Positions 6,977-8,469 of a DNA stretch of 8,469 nucleotides are shown in pieces; the first letter of the stretch is position 1, and every line of letters begins with the position of its first letter. The notes below the pieces were generated by a model. That model was not told the DNA's origin, searched no databases, and was given only the letters and a program-made list of their open reading frames with translations. A program made the translations under genes and the position numbers. This DNA comes from Verrucomicrobiales bacterium (lineage in GTDB: Bacteria > Verrucomicrobiota > Verrucomicrobiia > Limisphaerales > UBA1100). The stretch lies in NCBI GenBank assembly GCA_011523245.1, contig WTHG01000231.1, forward strand, positions 1,209 to 9,677. Reading direction: 5' to 3'.

Positions 6977-8275
6977 TTATTCGCCGATGCAATAGAGATG
7001 GGTGTCGGAACGAAGATACAAGCGATTATTGGCCACGGCTGGACTCGCGTTGAAAACACTGCGGTCTCCGGAAAATTCGTTTTGTGCCAACTGTTTGAAT
7101 TTAGGTTTGGCTTCGATAACAAATGCGCCGGCATTTCGGCTAATGGAAATAACTTTTCCATTAACAAAAACCGGCGAGGCATAAAATTTTGGTGTTCGGT
7201 TACGGCTGGTGAGTCTTTCACGAAACACTTCTTTTCCAGTTTTGGCATTGAGGCATACCGCGTATCCGCTACGATCCATCCAATATAGATGGTTTTCATA
7301 AAATAATGGGGAGGGTACGTAGGGAGAACGTGTAGCAGTCCACAGCTTGTGAGACTCGGAGATGTCTCCTTTACCCCCAATTCTAAGGGCCAAGCCGCTT
7401 TGGCGTGGATAGCCACCGAAAGCATAAAGTGCACCATTGCCGGCGATCACGCTTGGAGAAACATTGCTACCCCCTACATCTGTATAAGCGTACCAATTGA
7501 TCCCGCCTTTCTCTGGATCAAATGCCCAAATCTCACGGGACACTGCAAGAACCAAATCGTCACGGTCGCCTGAACGAACCAAGGTTGGTGTGGCGTAGGA
7601 GTCCTGATAACTTCCGATGTCGCTGGGAGACCATTTCCACGCCACCTTGCCGTTTGTTTTATTTAGCGCGAGCATTTGATGCCCTCGGAGTAGATCATTT
7701 AGAAGCACCTTGCCTTCGTATAAGACGGGGCTGGCTGAGGCTCCCCAACGTTTTCGACTAGAGTCAATTCCGGTGGCCGCGCGCCAGAGTTCGCGGCCAT
7801 TAAGATCAAAGGCAATTAGGCCGGTTTTGCCGAGATAGACATAAACTGCTTTGCCATCGGTTGTGGGCGTGGCGGTGGCGTAACCGTGTTCAGGCACTCC
7901 CATTCCTCCATATTGATCCTCATTGCCCTGCGCTTTAATATCCTTTTGCCACTGAATCTTACCGGTTTTTGCATCCACACAAACCAAGTGGCGCATGAGG
8001 CTTTGCAGGTTGCCACTGGCTCTACTCACACCGTAACCGGAGTAGCAGGTGAGAAACAGTTGATTGCCCCAAATGATTGGACTGGATGCGCCGGGCCCGG
8101 GTAGTTTTAGCTTCCACTTGAGGTTTTTGGATTCACCCCAGTTTGTGGGAACTGATTCGTTTTGGGCAATTCCATCGCCATTTGGCCCGCGCCACTGCGG
8201 CCAGTTTTTTGAGGCTGCATCACCGGTGACAACCAGTCCCCATGCAAAGAGTGCTGGAACAATCCCAAGTCTCAT
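6977..8275 (-). CDS. secreted PQQ-like beta-propeller repeat protein
   Basis: A 432-residue secreted protein. Residues 2-18 form a Sec signal with likely cleavage near GDA-A (20/21). The mature start contains NWPQWRGPNGDGIA, the opening motif of many planctomycete and verrucomicrobial PQQ-like propeller proteins. Blade-type repeats in the style 'A-x-D-x-x-T/N-G-K-x-x-W' appear at LVCVDAKTGKIQWQ (97-110), LIAFDLNGRELWR (153-165), MLALNKTNGKVAWKW (201-215), IWAFDPEKGGINW (249-261) and AVCLNAKTGKEVFR (339-352), ending with HLYCIGE. I see no quinoprotein-dehydrogenase catalytic domain or haem motif, so a redox role is not supported; a periplasmic binding or scaffold role is more likely, but the ligand is unknown. 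The ATG follows the stop of the repeat-rich gene by 12 bases with no recognisable ribosome site, so the two are probably cotranscribed. The gene's 3' half is AT-rich. Confidence 0.92.
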   Translation of the reverse strand: MRLGIVPALFAWGLVVTGDAASKNWPQWRGPNGDGIAQNESVPTNWGESKNLKWKLKLPGPGASSPIIWGNQLFLTCYSGYGVSRASGNLQSLMRHLVCVDAKTGKIQWQKDIKAQGNEDQYGGMGVPEHGYATATPTTDGKAVYVYLGKTGLIAFDLNGRELWRAATGIDSSRKRWGASASPVLYEGKVLLNDLLRGHQMLALNKTNGKVAWKWSPSDIGSYQDSYATPTLVRSGDRDDLVLAVSREIWAFDPEKGGINWYAYTDVGGSNVSPSVIAGNGALYAFGGYPRQSGLALRIGGKGDISESHKLWTATRSPYVPSPLFYENHLYWMDRSGYAVCLNAKTGKEVFRERLTSRNRTPKFYASPVFVNGKVISISRNAGAFVIEAKPKFKQLAQNEFSGDRSVFNASPAVANNRLYLRSDTHLYCIGE

Positions 8276-8287
8276 CAGTTTGACGAT

Positions 8288-8469
8288 TTACGCTTCGCTA
8301 CGTCCCGGGCCTCCTGGCCTTGGGCCACGCGGGTTGGAAGGGCCATCCGGTCTACCTTGGCCTGGTCCGCCGGGTCGGCGGAAGTCATCGCGCCCTCCTT
8401 GGCCTGGTCCTCCTGGTCGGCGGAAGTCATCGCGCCCTCCTTGGCCTGGTCCTCCTGGTCGGCGGAAGT
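8288..8469 (-). CDS. Gly/Pro/Arg-rich repeat protein, C-terminal end (runs off right edge)
   Basis: Only the last 59 codons are visible, ending with TAA at 8288-8290. The protein reads as two exact FRRPGGPGQGGRDD units, a third diverging unit, and a tail of NPRGPRPGGPGRSEA character. Such Gly/Pro/Arg tails occur at the ends of many secreted PVC proteins, including some EF-hand or extracellular-matrix-like ones; the body of this protein lies outside the window, so I do not assign a family. It is coding rather than random: the frame is open through all copies, both base changes between repeat copies are silent, and it stops just before the next gene. Strong positive charge from Arg suggests binding to nucleic acid or anionic polymers as a possibility only. 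Confidence 0.7.
   Translation of the reverse strand, partial: FRRPGGPGQGGRDDFRRPGGPGQGGRDDFRRPGGPGQGRPDGPSNPRGPRPGGPGRSEA
8355..8469. repeat. 42-bp in-frame tandem repeat (2 full copies plus 31 bases, continues past the edge)
   Basis: Copies begin at 8355, 8397 and 8439 with the motif CCTTGGCCTGG. Copy one differs from copy two only at 8369 and 8372 (G in copy one, T in copy two), both third codon positions on the coding strand, so Gly and Pro are unchanged. The partial third copy (31 bases) matches copy two exactly. Since 42 is divisible by three, copy-number change keeps the frame and alters protein length by 14 residues per unit. The array may extend beyond the window. Confidence 0.9.

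Overview
This 8.5-kb window carries a run of genes that all lie on the minus strand, so transcription goes from the right edge to the left edge. The content points to the PVC group (Planctomycetota/Verrucomicrobiota), more likely Verrucomicrobiota. It has a Tat-exported Gfo/Idh/MocA oxidoreductase ending in the PVC-style RPGRGEW tail, a secreted PQQ-like beta-propeller starting with the WPQWRGPN-type motif common in those phyla, a Gly/Pro/Arg-rich low-complexity protein end, and weak or absent Shine-Dalgarno sequences before several genes. This taxonomic call is inferred from family style; no rRNA or marker gene is present.

Right part (8469 to 6977): the C-terminal end of a repeat-bearing protein (14-residue FRRPGGPGQGGRDD units encoded by a 42-bp tandem repeat) is followed after 12 bp by a complete 432-residue secreted PQQ-like beta-propeller protein. 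Middle (6901 to 5630): a complete Tat-signal Gfo/Idh/MocA oxidoreductase. These genes look like export-side or envelope functions and may not belong to the same operon as the genes further left.

Left part (5581 to 1): a compact cluster of a three-TM, Gln/Leu-rich coiled-coil membrane protein, a MoxR-family AAA+ ATPase, a 610-residue secreted/membrane protein with a GATase-like segment and a His ladder, an ABC-2 type ATPase, and the start of its permease. The last four genes are joined by three consecutive 4-nt ATGA start/stop overlaps, strong evidence for one translationally coupled operon. The usual partner of MoxR, a DUF58/vWA protein, does not lie next to it here; the genes found in its place are the most interesting part of the window. 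A reasonable working model, by inference only, is an envelope-located complex in which the MoxR ATPase remodels or activates membrane partners and the ABC-2 exporter acts with them, similar in layout to MoxR/Bat and Gld-type ABC clusters.

There are no tRNAs, rRNAs, insertion sequences, CRISPR arrays or convincing terminators. Gaps between genes are all under 80 bp. Plus-strand reading frames are antisense shadows.
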